In this document: piece after piece, positions 36,218 through 45,204 of the stretch
Numbering within the stretch: position 1 is the stretch's first letter
Layout of the letters: each line of letters starts with the position of its first letter
Assembly (NCBI RefSeq): GCF_003386205.1
Contig: NZ_QRDY01000017.1
Location: forward strand, 48,966 to 112,965
Direction: 5' to 3'
Length of the DNA stretch: 64,000 bases
Source: Cohnella lupini
GTDB lineage: Bacteria > Bacillota > Bacilli > Paenibacillales > Paenibacillaceae
Notes under the pieces: model-generated
Seen by the model: the letters and a program-made list of their open reading frames with translations, nothing else
Told to the model about the DNA's origin: nothing
Database searches by the model: none
Translations under genes and position numbers: made by a program

Positions 36218-36997
36218 TCATTGCTCCCACCTTTCTCTCAACAATCCTTTGATATGGTGAACGTAACGTTGATATTCGCTCGTTTCCTCTAATTCGTGCG
36301 ACCTTGGTCTTGGCAGATCGACGTCGACGATTTCGGAAATTCTGCCCGGCCGATTCGACATCACCACGATCTTATCCGAGAGGAATACGGCCTCCCGAAT
36401 GCTATGGGTTACGAACACGACGGTTTTCTTGTGCTTCTCCCATATCTCCACTAGCTGGTAGCGAATCATTTCCCGCGTTATTTCGTCCAATGCCGAGAAC
36501 GGCTCGTCCATGAGCAGTATCGGAGCTCCGGAAGCGAATGCCCGGACAATGCCTACCCGCTGCTGCATTCCTCCCGACAACTCCTTCGGGTAAGCGTCCA
36601 GGAACTCTCCCAGCCCGACGGATCTGAGCAGCTCCTTCGCCTCTTCGCTCTGTTCCGGGGTCTGACGCCCGCCTTTACGATTGACCTCGAACGGCAGCCG
36701 CATATTCTCGATGACCGTCCGCCAAGGAAACAATGCCGGGGCTTGCGGCACGAATCCGAATTGCTTATCGGATTGCGCCTCGATCGGCGTGACCCCTCCG
36801 ACCCTTATATCGCCGTCATCCGCCGTTTCCAAGCCTCCGATAATTCGGAGCAACGTCGATTTGCCGCAACCGCTCGGTCCGATCAAGCTGACGAACGTTC
36901 CTTGCTCGATTTCGATGCCCACGTCTCTCAACGCTTCCGTGATTTGATCCCGTCGCTTAAACTTCTTGGAAATTCGATTAACCGTGATGTAGGTCAT
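36218..36997 (-). CDS. ABC ATPase, SsuB/TauB type
   Basis: A 259-residue ATPase with Walker A GPSGCGKST, Q loop FVPQAP, signature LSGGMQQR, Walker B LLMDEPFSALD and H loop FVTHSI, all intact. It powers the importer and is the first gene of the ten-gene block, behind a strong promoter. RBS GGTGAT lies before the ATG at 36997. Confidence 0.95.
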   Translation of the reverse strand: MTYITVNRISKKFKRRDQITEALRDVGIEIEQGTFVSLIGPSGCGKSTLLRIIGGLETADDGDIRVGGVTPIEAQSDKQFGFVPQAPALFPWRTVIENMRLPFEVNRKGGRQTPEQSEEAKELLRSVGLGEFLDAYPKELSGGMQQRVGIVRAFASGAPILLMDEPFSALDEITREMIRYQLVEIWEKHKKTVVFVTHSIREAVFLSDKIVVMSNRPGRISEIVDVDLPRPRSHELEETSEYQRYVHHIKGLLRERWEQ

Positions 36998-37071
36998 GTG
37001 AGATCACCACTCTGATTGTATTTTTGTTATGGGCCCGCCTACGTTTTAACCAGATAATTAATTGTTTTATC

Positions 37072-37124
37072 GTTTAGTTAAACTTCTTGGTTAAAAATTT
37101 AACACACACCTAATTATGTGTCAA
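37072..37124 (-). promoter_or_regulatory. Promoter and operator-like dyads of the 27-37 kb block
   Basis: On the minus strand TTGACA (37124-37119), a 17-base spacer and TAAATT (37101-37096) form a strong SigA-type promoter. Dyads surround it: ACACA-N8-TGTGT (37104-37121) in the spacer, GTTAAA-AA-TTTAAC (37090-37103) over the -10, and GTTTA-GT-TAAAC (37072-37083) at the start of transcription. They are candidate repressor sites, possibly for the TetR protein of the same operon. Confidence 0.6.
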
Positions 37125-37283
37125 CATAGCTAACATTTAAATAAAATTTATGTCGTTTTATACTTATTTACAGTGGATTGCGTCAGGAAAAGTGCATAAA
37201 ACTAACTAAATCATTAGTGTCTTTTAATTAAATGTTATGTACACGCACGGATATATTACATTAATGTTACATTAATTTAACGC

Positions 37284-37328
37284 AAAAAAGCCGCTCTCAA
37301 GGTCAGAAACAACCCTAAGAACGGCTTT
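37284..37328 (-). terminator. htpG terminator
   Basis: On the minus strand AAAGCCGTTCTTAGGG and its imperfect complement CCTTGAGAGCGGCTTT form a hairpin followed by TTTTTT, 23 bases after the htpG stop. Confidence 0.8.
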
Positions 37329-37350
37329 CCGGATCTATTTAATTGTCGGA

Positions 37351-39231
37351 TTAAACCATAACCTTGCAGATGTCGTTCGTGAATTCGACCGGATCCTGGA
37401 TCGGCAGACCTTCGATAAGAAGCGCTTGGTTATAGAGCAAGCTCGTATACAGGTTCAGCTTCTCTTTATCCTTCTCGTGCGCATCCTTAAGCGATTGGAA
37501 CACCGCGTGGTTCACGTTGATTTCCAATACCTTATCGGCCTTCACGTTCGGATTGTTCGGCATCGCGTTTAGAATTTTCTCCATCTCGATCGTCACGTCG
37601 CCTTCGGTGGTGAGACATACCGGATGGCTTCTCAGCCTCTTGGAAGCTCTGACGTTCTTTACTTTGCCGGACAGGAACTCCGTCATCGAGTCGAATAATT
37701 CCTTGCTGTCGTTCGACTCGGATTCCGCTTCCTTGTCCTTCTCGTCGGCTTCGATGCCCAGATCGCCGCTCGATACGGATTTGAATTCCTTTTCCTTGTA
37801 GGTCATCAGCATCTTGATCGCGAATTCATCGATATCGTCGGTGAAGTACAGAATCTCGTAGCCCTTATCGGACACCATCTCCGTCTGAGGCAACTTCTCG
37901 ATACGCTCGTTCGACTCCCCGGACGCGTAGTAAATATACTTCTGATCTTCCGGCATTCTCAAGACGTATTCGTCCAGCGTGACCAGCTTTTTCTCCTTGG
38001 AAGAGTAGAACAGGAGCAAGTCTTGAAGAACGTCCTTATGCGTGCCGTAATCGTTGTAGATGCCGAATTTCAGCTGTCTGCCGAACGCTTTGTAGAACGT
38101 TTCGTATTTCTCGCGCTCGTCCTTCAGCAAGCTCTGAAGCTGGCCTTTGATCTTGCTTTGGATGTTCTTCGCGATGAGCTTCAGCTGGCGATCATGCTGC
38201 AGCATTTCCCGCGAGATATTCAGGGACAGGTCCTCGGAATCGACCATCCCCTTCACGAAGCTGAAGTAATCGGGAAGCAGATCCGCGCACTTGTTCATGA
38301 TGAGAACGCCGTTAGAGTAAAGCTCCAATCCCTTCTCGAATTCCTTGGAGTAATAATCGAAAGGCATGCTCTCCGGAATGAATAGAATGGAATGGTATCT
38401 TACCGCGCCGTCGACGCTAATGTGAATATGCTTAAGCGGCTTGTCGAAGCCGTAGTGCTTCTCGGAGTAAAATTTCTCGTAATCGTCCGCCGTCAGCTCG
38501 CTCTTGTTCTTTTTCCAGATCGGCACGAGGCTGTTGACCGTTTGCTCTTCCTCGTATTCTTCGAACTCGGTGTCGCTGCCTTCCTTGCGACGAGAGCTCT
38601 TCATATCCATCTTGATCGGATAACGGATAAAATCGGAGTACTTCTTGATGATCGACTTCAGACGATACTCCTCGAGGAATTCGTCGTAGCTATCGTCCTC
38701 CGTGTTGTCTTTGATCTTCAGGATGACTTCCGTGCCTACCGAATCCTTCTCGACAGGTTCGATGGTGTATCCGTCAGCGCCGGTGGATTCCCACTTGTAC
38801 GCGCCGTCTCCGTCCAAAGCTTTACTGATGACGGTAACAACGTCCGCGACCATGAATGCCGAATAGAAACCGACTCCGAATTGGCCGATGATATCATGTC
38901 CGTCTTTGGATTCGTTCTCTTTCTTGAACGCCAGCGAGCCGCTCTTGGCGATGATTCCGAGGTTGTTCTCCAGATCTTCCTTCGTCATTCCGATTCCGGT
39001 ATCGCGGATCGTTAGCGTTCTATTCTCTTTGTCCGCGGTCACTTTAATAAAATAGCTGTCTTTGTCGAAAACCAGGCGATCGTCCGTAAGAGCTTTGTAG
39101 TATATCTTATCGATCGCGTCGCTGGCATTGGATACGAGTTCCCGAAGAAAAATTTCCCGTTGCGTGTAAATGGAATTAATCATCATTTCCAATAATCTCT
39201 TGGATTCCGCTTTGAACTGCTGCTTAGCCAT
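37351..39231 (-). CDS. htpG: Hsp90-family chaperone HtpG
   Basis: A 626-residue chaperone. The N-terminal ATPase holds [19 protein letters not shown] and [15 protein letters not shown]; the middle domain has LNISREMLQ, and the C-terminal dimerisation domain ends normally. I start at the ATG at 39231 behind AAGGAG; the frame extends upstream through the promoter and CIRCE element and that part is not coding. Regulation: a near-perfect CIRCE sits between promoter and gene, so HrcA should repress it. In B. subtilis htpG is not in the HrcA regulon, which makes this notable. Confidence 0.96.
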   Translation of the reverse strand: MAKQQFKAESKRLLEMMINSIYTQREIFLRELVSNASDAIDKIYYKALTDDRLVFDKDSYFIKVTADKENRTLTIRDTGIGMTKEDLENNLGIIAKSGSLAFKKENESKDGHDIIGQFGVGFYSAFMVADVVTVISKALDGDGAYKWESTGADGYTIEPVEKDSVGTEVILKIKDNTEDDSYDEFLEEYRLKSIIKKYSDFIRYPIKMDMKSSRRKEGSDTEFEEYEEEQTVNSLVPIWKKNKSELTADDYEKFYSEKHYGFDKPLKHIHISVDGAVRYHSILFIPESMPFDYYSKEFEKGLELYSNGVLIMNKCADLLPDYFSFVKGMVDSEDLSLNISREMLQHDRQLKLIAKNIQSKIKGQLQSLLKDEREKYETFYKAFGRQLKFGIYNDYGTHKDVLQDLLLFYSSKEKKLVTLDEYVLRMPEDQKYIYYASGESNERIEKLPQTEMVSDKGYEILYFTDDIDEFAIKMLMTYKEKEFKSVSSGDLGIEADEKDKEAESESNDSKELFDSMTEFLSGKVKNVRASKRLRSHPVCLTTEGDVTIEMEKILNAMPNNPNVKADKVLEINVNHAVFQSLKDAHEKDKEKLNLYTSLLYNQALLIEGLPIQDPVEFTNDICKVMV

Positions 39232-39334
39232 GGTAAATCTCCTTTCGATGTATGGAGCCTTAATGATTATGGAGACGACTGACCGCGATCGAGTCGCTTG
39301 GCAGAAGTCGCACAATAAGTAGTTATCGCTAAGT

Positions 39335-39361
39335 TTAGCACTCTTAGCCCGCGAGTGCCAA
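39335..39361 (-). promoter_or_regulatory. CIRCE element (HrcA operator) upstream of htpG
   Basis: TTAGCACTC, a 9-base spacer and GAGTGCCAA match the CIRCE consensus TTAGCACTC-N9-GAGTGCTAA at 17 of 18 arm positions. It lies just after the inferred transcription start and 104 bases before the start codon. Confidence 0.88.
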
Positions 39362-39368
39362 CACTTAT

Positions 39369-39398
39369 TATTTATCATTTATAGTAGGACGATGTCAA
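39369..39398 (-). promoter_or_regulatory. htpG promoter
   Basis: TTGACA (39398-39393 on the minus strand), an 18-base spacer and TAAATA (39374-39369). The -35 is exact and the -10 weak. CIRCE follows directly downstream. Confidence 0.6.
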
Positions 39399-39481
39399 TA
39401 TGGAAAAACAAAAACTGGCGTAAGAGTGTTATCAGCGCCATTAACGGAGTGAATACGGAGTCCTACTGAGATTAGTCGGCA

Positions 39482-40495
39482 TTAAGTTAAGACTCGTTGC
39501 CTGTACTCTCTCGGAGTCGCATCCGTCCATTTTCGAAATGCGGTCTGAAAAGCGCTCGGTTCGGAGAAATGCAATAAATAGGCAATCTCTCCCACCGAAT
39601 ATTCGGGTTGCGCCAAGTAACGAATGGCTAGCTCCTTCCTCACTTCGTTGGCGAGCCGGTTGTAGGACGTATTCTCCGTCTTCAGTCGGGACTGCAGCGT
39701 CCTTGCGCTCATCAGCAATTCCCGGGCAGCTTCTCGCAAGGTCGGAAAACGGGACGGCATGCTTTCGAGAATCCACCGGCTCAGCTTGTTAGCCAAGTCG
39801 GAGCCCCGAGTCAGCCGCCCCCTTACTTCCTCCGCCAAAGCCTTGAAAACGCCGAAAAGCCGCTCATCCGAACCGACGACCGCATAATCGAGCGCTTCTT
39901 TACGGAAAACCAACGCGTTCGACTCTTGATTGAAGGTCGGAGCAACCCCGAATATGTCCGAATATTCCTCCACGCGAGCCGAAGGAGGAGCATGCATGAA
40001 ATGTACGGCTTGAATGGGGAGCGGCCTGCAGCATAATCCCAACATGATTTGATAGAAGGAAACGGTCATGTCCTCGATGCAATGTCGGTTAGGCAAGCCC
40101 TCCGAATTGCCGATGAACAAGGAAATGACGGCGTCTTTCCCTTGAATTTTGAGGTCGGCATTGAAGCCGCTGCAGACGATGAAGTTATATTTCCGGTAGG
40201 CGGCCAGCGCGTTTGCCAGCTTCTCGGAATGCAGCATTACGTACCCGAGCACTCCGAGATCGGAGATGCTCATGCTCAAGCCCTGGTGCAGCCCGAACAG
40301 TTCATTTCCCGTATATCCGGCGGCAGCTTTGATGACCTTCTCGAACTCCCCTTGCCCGATGCGAGCTTCCGCGTTGCGGAACAAACTCGCGTCGATATTC
40401 GCGTAAGCGCAGAATTCCGCCCAATCGCGGCCGGCCTTGGCCATTGTCTTCATTACGGGAAACAACATAGACACGGAAACGCCGTTGTCGTCCAC
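39482..40495 (-). CDS. AraC-family regulator with PF12625-type N-terminal domain
   Basis: A 337-residue protein with a GTG start behind AAGGAGGGG. The N-terminal domain (about 20-200, with GNELFGLHQGLSMSISDLGVLGYVM) resembles the arabinose-binding-type domain of OruR/ArgR-like regulators. The C-terminal domain (about 235-335) has two helix-turn-helix motifs (REAARELLMSARTLQSRLK, VGEIAYLLHFSEPSAFQTAFRKW). It is divergent from the flavoprotein gene at 40670 and may control it; that link is inference. Confidence 0.9.
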   Translation of the reverse strand: MDDNGVSVSMLFPVMKTMAKAGRDWAEFCAYANIDASLFRNAEARIGQGEFEKVIKAAAGYTGNELFGLHQGLSMSISDLGVLGYVMLHSEKLANALAAYRKYNFIVCSGFNADLKIQGKDAVISLFIGNSEGLPNRHCIEDMTVSFYQIMLGLCCRPLPIQAVHFMHAPPSARVEEYSDIFGVAPTFNQESNALVFRKEALDYAVVGSDERLFGVFKALAEEVRGRLTRGSDLANKLSRWILESMPSRFPTLREAARELLMSARTLQSRLKTENTSYNRLANEVRKELAIRYLAQPEYSVGEIAYLLHFSEPSAFQTAFRKWTDATPREYRQRVLT

Positions 40496-40669
40496 TCTGC
40501 CCCTCCTTCCTTGCGCGAATGATCAATTCTCTCGCGTTTTTAATCATTTGTTCGCGTCGCCAGCAGGCTTATGATTGCTTTATTGAGATCATATCACGGA
40601 CCTCACCCAAAGTGGAGTCGTCCTACGGTGTTCCATGCAGCGCGTCAAATAACGAAGGAGGAACAATAT

Positions 40670-41266
40670 ATGACAACCAGTAAAATAGCCCTCATCATAG
40701 GCCACCCTTATCCGGAAAGCTACTGCAACTCCCTGGCCCAAGCTTACGCGAGAGGGGCAGCCGGCAACGGCGCGGAGGTGCGCGTACTTGATCTCGGGCG
40801 AATCGGTTTCGATCCCAACTTGAAATACGGCTACCATAAACGCACCGATCTGGAGCCCGATTTGATCTCCGCGCAAGAGACGATTCGTTGGGCGGATCAT
40901 CTCGTCTTCGTCTATCCCAACTGGTGGGGGACGATGCCGGCCCTTCTTAAAGGATTCATCGACCGTGTTTTCTTGCCCGGCTTCGCGTTCCAATCCCGAC
41001 CGGATTCCCTCCTCGTCAAGAAACTTCTGAAAGGCAAGACGGCACGTTTGATCGTGACGATGGATTCGCCGCCTTGGTATTATCGCCTCGTCCTAAGAAG
41101 ATCCGGTCATCACGTCATGAGGCGCGGGGTTCTGCAATTTTGCGGAATCACGCCGGTTAAAATCACCGAGATTGGAACCGTTAAAACGAAGTCGGCAGAG
41201 TCAAGAACCAAGTGGCTACGGAAGATAGAAAGTCTGGGTTTCAAAGAAGGTACACCGACAAAATAA
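40670..41266 (+). CDS. NAD(P)H-dependent flavodoxin-fold oxidoreductase (quinone reductase type)
   Basis: A 198-residue enzyme of the MdaB/YwrO/NQO1 family. Motifs: IIGHPYPESYCNSLAQAY at the N-terminus, WADHLVFVYPNWWGTMPALLKG and IDRVFLPGFAF, all typical of FAD/FMN quinone reductases. Likely role: two-electron reduction of quinones or electrophiles. ATG at 40670 behind AAGGAGG; the upstream in-frame ATG at 40571 lacks an RBS. It precedes the UPF0173 hydrolase by about 70 bases. Confidence 0.9.
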   Translation: MTTSKIALIIGHPYPESYCNSLAQAYARGAAGNGAEVRVLDLGRIGFDPNLKYGYHKRTDLEPDLISAQETIRWADHLVFVYPNWWGTMPALLKGFIDRVFLPGFAFQSRPDSLLVKKLLKGKTARLIVTMDSPPWYYRLVLRRSGHHVMRRGVLQFCGITPVKITEIGTVKTKSAESRTKWLRKIESLGFKEGTPTK

Positions 41267-41338
41267 CCGGAATTGATTCGCGTTCGGAAATCCGTCATTA
41301 TTAGAGGAGAAATACGAAATAGGAGGAGAGATTCCACG

Positions 41339-42037
41339 ATGAAAATCACTTATCACGGCCATTCCTGCATTCAACTCCATACAGGCGGCAAATCTCTTAT
41401 TATCGACCCGTTCCTCAGCGGCAACGCTCTGGCCGTAGTCAAGCCCGAAGACGTTAAGGTGGATGCCGTATTATTGACTCACGCCCATATGGATCACATT
41501 CTGGACGCAGCGCCAATCGCCAAAGCCAACGGCGTTCCCGTCGTGTCCATCGTGGAGCTCGCTGCCTACATGAGCTGGCAAGGCGTCGAAACGGTTGGAA
41601 TGAACATGGGGGGAACCTATGATCTCGGCTTCGCTAAGGCGAAGATGGTCCAAGCCTTCCATAGCTCTGGAATCGTGGACGAGGCTACCAAACAAATTTT
41701 GTACGCGGGAATGCCCGCCGGCTACCTCATATTCGCCGAAGGCTTGACGATCCTGCACGCGGGCGACACTTCCTTGTTCAGCGATATGAAGCTGATCGGC
41801 GAACGCCATCCGATCGACGTCGTATTCCTTCCTATCGGGGACCATTACACGATGGGTCCCGAGGACGCGCTTCAAGCCGCGGAATGGTATAACGCGAAGC
41901 TCGTGATTCCGGTGCACCATAATACTTTCCCGTTGATTAAACAGGATGCCGATCTATTCGTGAAGCAACTGGAAGAACGGGGTCTGAAAGGCAAAGTCAT
42001 GGCGCCAGGAGACTCTCTGGAAATAGAATCGAAGTAA
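41339..42037 (+). CDS. UPF0173 metallo-beta-lactamase-fold hydrolase (YtkL-like)
   Basis: A 232-residue protein. Metal-binding motif LTHAHMDHI (HxHxDH), LHAGDTSLFSDM and VIPVHHNTFP are intact, and the start MKITYHGHSCIQL is typical of UPF0173. Such proteins are predicted metal-dependent hydrolases; the substrate is unknown. RBS AGGAGG. A perfect terminator follows. Confidence 0.92.
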   Translation: MKITYHGHSCIQLHTGGKSLIIDPFLSGNALAVVKPEDVKVDAVLLTHAHMDHILDAAPIAKANGVPVVSIVELAAYMSWQGVETVGMNMGGTYDLGFAKAKMVQAFHSSGIVDEATKQILYAGMPAGYLIFAEGLTILHAGDTSLFSDMKLIGERHPIDVVFLPIGDHYTMGPEDALQAAEWYNAKLVIPVHHNTFPLIKQDADLFVKQLEERGLKGKVMAPGDSLEIESK

Positions 42038-42057
42038 TTACATCGCGGATTCCCCAA

Positions 42058-42102
42058 TAAAACCCAACAAAGAACCTTAGGGCTCTTTGTTGGGTTTTAT
42101 TT
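42058..42102 (+). terminator. Terminator of the UPF0173 gene
   Basis: AAAACCCAACAAAGA...TCTTTGTTGGGTTTT is a stem of at least 15 bp with T-rich ends, 20 bases after the stop. Confidence 0.9.
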
Positions 42103-42165
42103 CATTTATGGTAGTAAAATCGAGCTGATTTAGCATACCGCAGCTACTGGCTAGGAACCGAGCTA

Positions 42166-42310
42166 GTAACGATATCGGACTATCTCTGGTCTCTGCAGTC
42201 GAATCTAGCCGAGATGGTAACGATATCGGACTATCTCTGGTCTCTGCCGTCGAATCGAGCCGAGATGGTAACGATATCGGACTATCTCTGTCTCTACGGT
42301 GGTGCTCGGC
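42166..42310. repeat. Tandem repeat, exact 51-bp period, three copies
   Basis: GTAACGATATCGGACTATCT begins at 42166, 42217 and 42268, each step 51 bases; units also contain GTCTCTGCCGTCGAATC. This is related in reverse complement to the array at 20961-21130 (AGTCCGATTTCGTTAC, GATTCGACCGCAGAGA). Confidence 0.92.
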
Positions 42311-42440
42311 GGGGGCGGAGTTAGCTAACTTGCTTCGTTAATTCGGCGCATGGTGCTCGGCGGGGGCGGAGTTAGCTAACTTGCTTCGTTAATTCGGCGC
42401 ATGGTGCTCGGCGGGGGCGGAGTTAACGAACTTGCTTCCC
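42301..42440. repeat. Tandem repeat, exact 51-bp period, three copies
   Basis: GAGTTAGCTAAC with CTTGCTTCGTTAATTCGG and GGTGCTCGGCGGGGGCG recurs at 42320, 42371 and (degenerate, GTTAACGAAC) 42422, steps of 51. It continues from the previous array with a one-base shift and shares GTTAGCTAAC and CTTGCTTCG with the array at 20756. Confidence 0.92.
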
Positions 42441-42557
42441 GTAGTGCAGTTTGAGCTTTATGTGTTAGGATGGAGTTAATCGACATTTATCGCGTTTTTG
42501 GACAAATGGAAAGCGGCGACAAACAATCATATTACATAATAATGGGGAACGAACATT

Positions 42558-44132
42558 ATGGGATCCCAGCTTACGATGTATATTTCGTTGATTGCGACAT
42601 CCGGAGTGCTCTGCTCTTTTCTGGCTTTTTACGCTTATTTCAAGAGAAAAGAAATTCCGGGATCGCGTACTTTCATCGTCTATTTGGCCGTACAAACTAT
42701 TTATATTTTTGCATACGCCTTCCAGCTATCCAGCGATACGATCGTAGAGATCAAACGATGGACTATCGTGGAATACGTGGGCATTTCTTTCGCGCCGGTA
42801 CTCGGCATTATCGTTATCCTGCGATACATCGACCGGCCGATCTCGCGCTCGTTGGCCGCCTCCCTGTTCGTCATTCCCGTTATAACGATGATTATGGTGT
42901 CTACGAACGACTACCATCATTTGTTCTATAAGACGATTGAGTTCAGAGACGGAATTCCCGGCCCCTTTACCGAAGTGACCATCGGAGAATGGTATATCGT
43001 GCACGGGGCGTTCACTTTCGGCAGCTTGCTGGCGGGAGTGGTGTTGCTTGCCAGCCAGTGGAGGAAAACAAAGAGAGCCTACCGCAAGCAGCTAGCGACG
43101 CTAATCTGCGGACAATTCCTTCCGATGATAGCCGCCTTCGTCTACTTGATGGGAATAACGCCAAGCGGAACGGACCCGGTGCCGTTCGTCATGTGCATCA
43201 CGTCCGGGATGTACATATGGGCCATCGCTACGACGCGAATGCTAACGATCGTTCCGATCGCCAAGGAGAGCATATTCGAGAGCATGAGAGAAGGCGTAAT
43301 CGTGCTGGACTACGCGGGGCGTCTTATCGATTTCAACGGCGCCGTGGGCAGAATGCTACCCGGGCTTAACGCCGGGTTGATCGGAACCAAGCTGGAGGAA
43401 AGCTGGCCCGGCTTGACCGGATCGCCTTATCCCGACGTATATAGCCCGGATCAAGCGCAGGAAGCAGTCGTCGAGAAGGAAGACGGGTCGCCGGCTTACT
43501 ACCAGATCCGCTCCTCCGTCGTTCGTAGCCGCGGCGGCGAACAGGCGGGAAGTCTGCTTATGCTGATCGACGTAACGGAACAGAAGTTGCTTCAGGAGCA
43601 ACTGACCATGCTCGCTTATTACGACGGCATGACCAAAATCTACAATCGAACGCAATTCCTTAAGCGCAGTAAAGAGATTCTGAGGGAAGGCAGCGATCGA
43701 AAAGAGCCTACGTCGTTCATTCTGTTCGACATCGATTCCTTTAAGCAGGTCAACGACACGTACGGGCACGATACGGGTGACCAAGTCATCGTGCACGTCG
43801 TAACCGTCTGCCAGCAGATCATTAACGCGGACATGCTGTTCGCCCGCTATGGCGGCGAGGAATTCGTTCTGGCTTTGCCCAATTCCACCCTTCAGGAAGC
43901 CGGAGCGATTGCTGAATCGATTAGAGCTAAGCTGGAAGGCACGCCTTTGGTTACGAGTCACGGGCAGATCGTCGTAACCTCCAGCTTCGGCGTCTCGCAG
44001 TCCTCGGAGGACGGTCAATCGCTCCAGCACCTGCTCCGCGACGCGGATGCCGCTCTATACGAAGCCAAGAGAAGCGGTCGTAATCGCGTCGGATTGGCGC
44101 AACATCCCCTTTCGCGGCACGCATTACGCTAA
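42558..44132 (+). CDS. Diguanylate cyclase with 7TM and PAS-like domains
   Basis: A 524-residue membrane protein. Residues 1-230 form seven to eight helices of the HisKA_7TM type. A PAS-like domain follows (about 240-345, SMREGVIVLDYAGRLIDFNGAVGRML), then GGDEF at about 355-520 with FILFDIDSFKQVNDTYGHDTGD and active-site RYGGEEFVL. It should make cyclic-di-GMP, opposing the HD-GYP protein at 2182. No RxxD inhibitory site is obvious. RBS GGGGAAC is weak. A strong terminator follows. Confidence 0.92.
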   Translation: MGSQLTMYISLIATSGVLCSFLAFYAYFKRKEIPGSRTFIVYLAVQTIYIFAYAFQLSSDTIVEIKRWTIVEYVGISFAPVLGIIVILRYIDRPISRSLAASLFVIPVITMIMVSTNDYHHLFYKTIEFRDGIPGPFTEVTIGEWYIVHGAFTFGSLLAGVVLLASQWRKTKRAYRKQLATLICGQFLPMIAAFVYLMGITPSGTDPVPFVMCITSGMYIWAIATTRMLTIVPIAKESIFESMREGVIVLDYAGRLIDFNGAVGRMLPGLNAGLIGTKLEESWPGLTGSPYPDVYSPDQAQEAVVEKEDGSPAYYQIRSSVVRSRGGEQAGSLLMLIDVTEQKLLQEQLTMLAYYDGMTKIYNRTQFLKRSKEILREGSDRKEPTSFILFDIDSFKQVNDTYGHDTGDQVIVHVVTVCQQIINADMLFARYGGEEFVLALPNSTLQEAGAIAESIRAKLEGTPLVTSHGQIVVTSSFGVSQSSEDGQSLQHLLRDADAALYEAKRSGRNRVGLAQHPLSRHALR

Positions 44133-44150
44133 CCCTATCTCGAGAATATA

Positions 44151-44196
44151 AATACCGCCGGATGACCAGGAACGTCCTGGGTCATCCGGCGGTATT
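44151..44196 (+). terminator. Terminator of the diguanylate cyclase gene
   Basis: A 16-bp perfect stem (AATACCGCCGGATGAC and its complement) with an inner CCAGG/CCTGG stem, ending in TATTTT. Confidence 0.92.
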
Positions 44197-44334
44197 TTCG
44201 TTAGGTTAGGATCGAAAACCAACTCCCGCGATAATGCGCCTAATCTAGGTAGGTACGCACATGGTAAACCGATCCGCGCATCGCTACAATGAAAGCTGAA
44301 TTCCACGGTTAACCCACTCAAGGAGGAGTCGGCA

Positions 44335-45129
44335 ATGTTCTCTGAACCGTTAAATCGATTACGGGCTATCGTCGCTTTGGTTACGATGCTTATGTTCGTT
44401 GGGGTGGCTTGCAGCAACAACGGGAATGCCGGCAATGGAAGCATGGAAACCAACCCAACGAAGCAAGCTTTGGCGAGCGAAGAACGGAGCTCTCCTGCAG
44501 AAGAAGTAGTCTCGGTTATCGAAGGAGATCGGGAAGGCTTGCCCTACGTACTCACGATTCCTATAGGTTATGAATCCGAACAGGACAAAAAGTGGCCGCT
44601 GATCGTCATGCTGAACGGTTACGGGAGCGCTTATTCCAGCCTCAAAAACGGCCTTGTCGCGAAAGCGGCGGTCACGCAACGACTGCCTATGCTTACGCTA
44701 TCGCCGCATAGGGAAAGGGGCTGGGACTCTCCGGGAACCGAAGTCATAAAATTAATCAATGAAGTATCCGACCAGTATAGGGTCGACCCTTCTCGCGTCT
44801 ACTTGACCGGTTTCAGTTACGGCGGCGTAGGCACATGGGCTTTGGCCGGATTATATCCGGAGAAATTCGCCGCTATCGCACCCATTGCCGCAGGCAAAAT
44901 CTCTTCATCCTACGTTTTGAAGTTAGTCCATACTCCCATTTGGGCATTCCATAACGAAGGCGACGACTCCATGCCGTTAGCCGATCATCAAGCCGCCGTA
45001 GACGCCGTTCGCAAGGCGGGCAATACGGAAGTAAACTTCACCGTCTACCCTCGGCGAGGTCACGATTCTTGGACCGATACTTACTCGAATTCCGATCTTT
45101 ACGATTGGTTGTTGACGCACTCCTTGTAA
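44335..45129 (+). CDS. Esterase-like alpha/beta-hydrolase lipoprotein
   Basis: A 264-residue lipoprotein (lipobox VGVAC, Cys about 24). The mature part is an alpha/beta hydrolase: nucleophile Ser in TGFSYGGVG, acid in HNEGDDSMPL and His in PRRGHDSW, in the usual order. It resembles predicted peptidases and PHB-depolymerase-like esterases attached to the outer face of the membrane. RBS GGAGGAG. Substrate unknown. Confidence 0.88.
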   Translation: MFSEPLNRLRAIVALVTMLMFVGVACSNNGNAGNGSMETNPTKQALASEERSSPAEEVVSVIEGDREGLPYVLTIPIGYESEQDKKWPLIVMLNGYGSAYSSLKNGLVAKAAVTQRLPMLTLSPHRERGWDSPGTEVIKLINEVSDQYRVDPSRVYLTGFSYGGVGTWALAGLYPEKFAAIAPIAAGKISSSYVLKLVHTPIWAFHNEGDDSMPLADHQAAVDAVRKAGNTEVNFTVYPRRGHDSWTDTYSNSDLYDWLLTHSL

Positions 45130-45204
45130 TTCCGGACAATTTATTATGAAAAAAATGGCAACCGACAGCCCCTCCTAGACGTCTAACTATCCGAGGTGGT
45201 CTTG

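Noticed and set aside
36998..37350. TPP riboswitch ahead of the NMT1-type importer
   Set aside because: The conserved CTGAGA and surrounding stems of a TPP riboswitch are not seen; the region is AT-rich with promoter and dyads.
37351..39378. htpG starting at the far upstream ATG at 39378
   Set aside because: That extension would place CIRCE and the transcription start inside the coding sequence, and it lacks a ribosome site; the ATG at 39231 has one and matches HtpG proteins.
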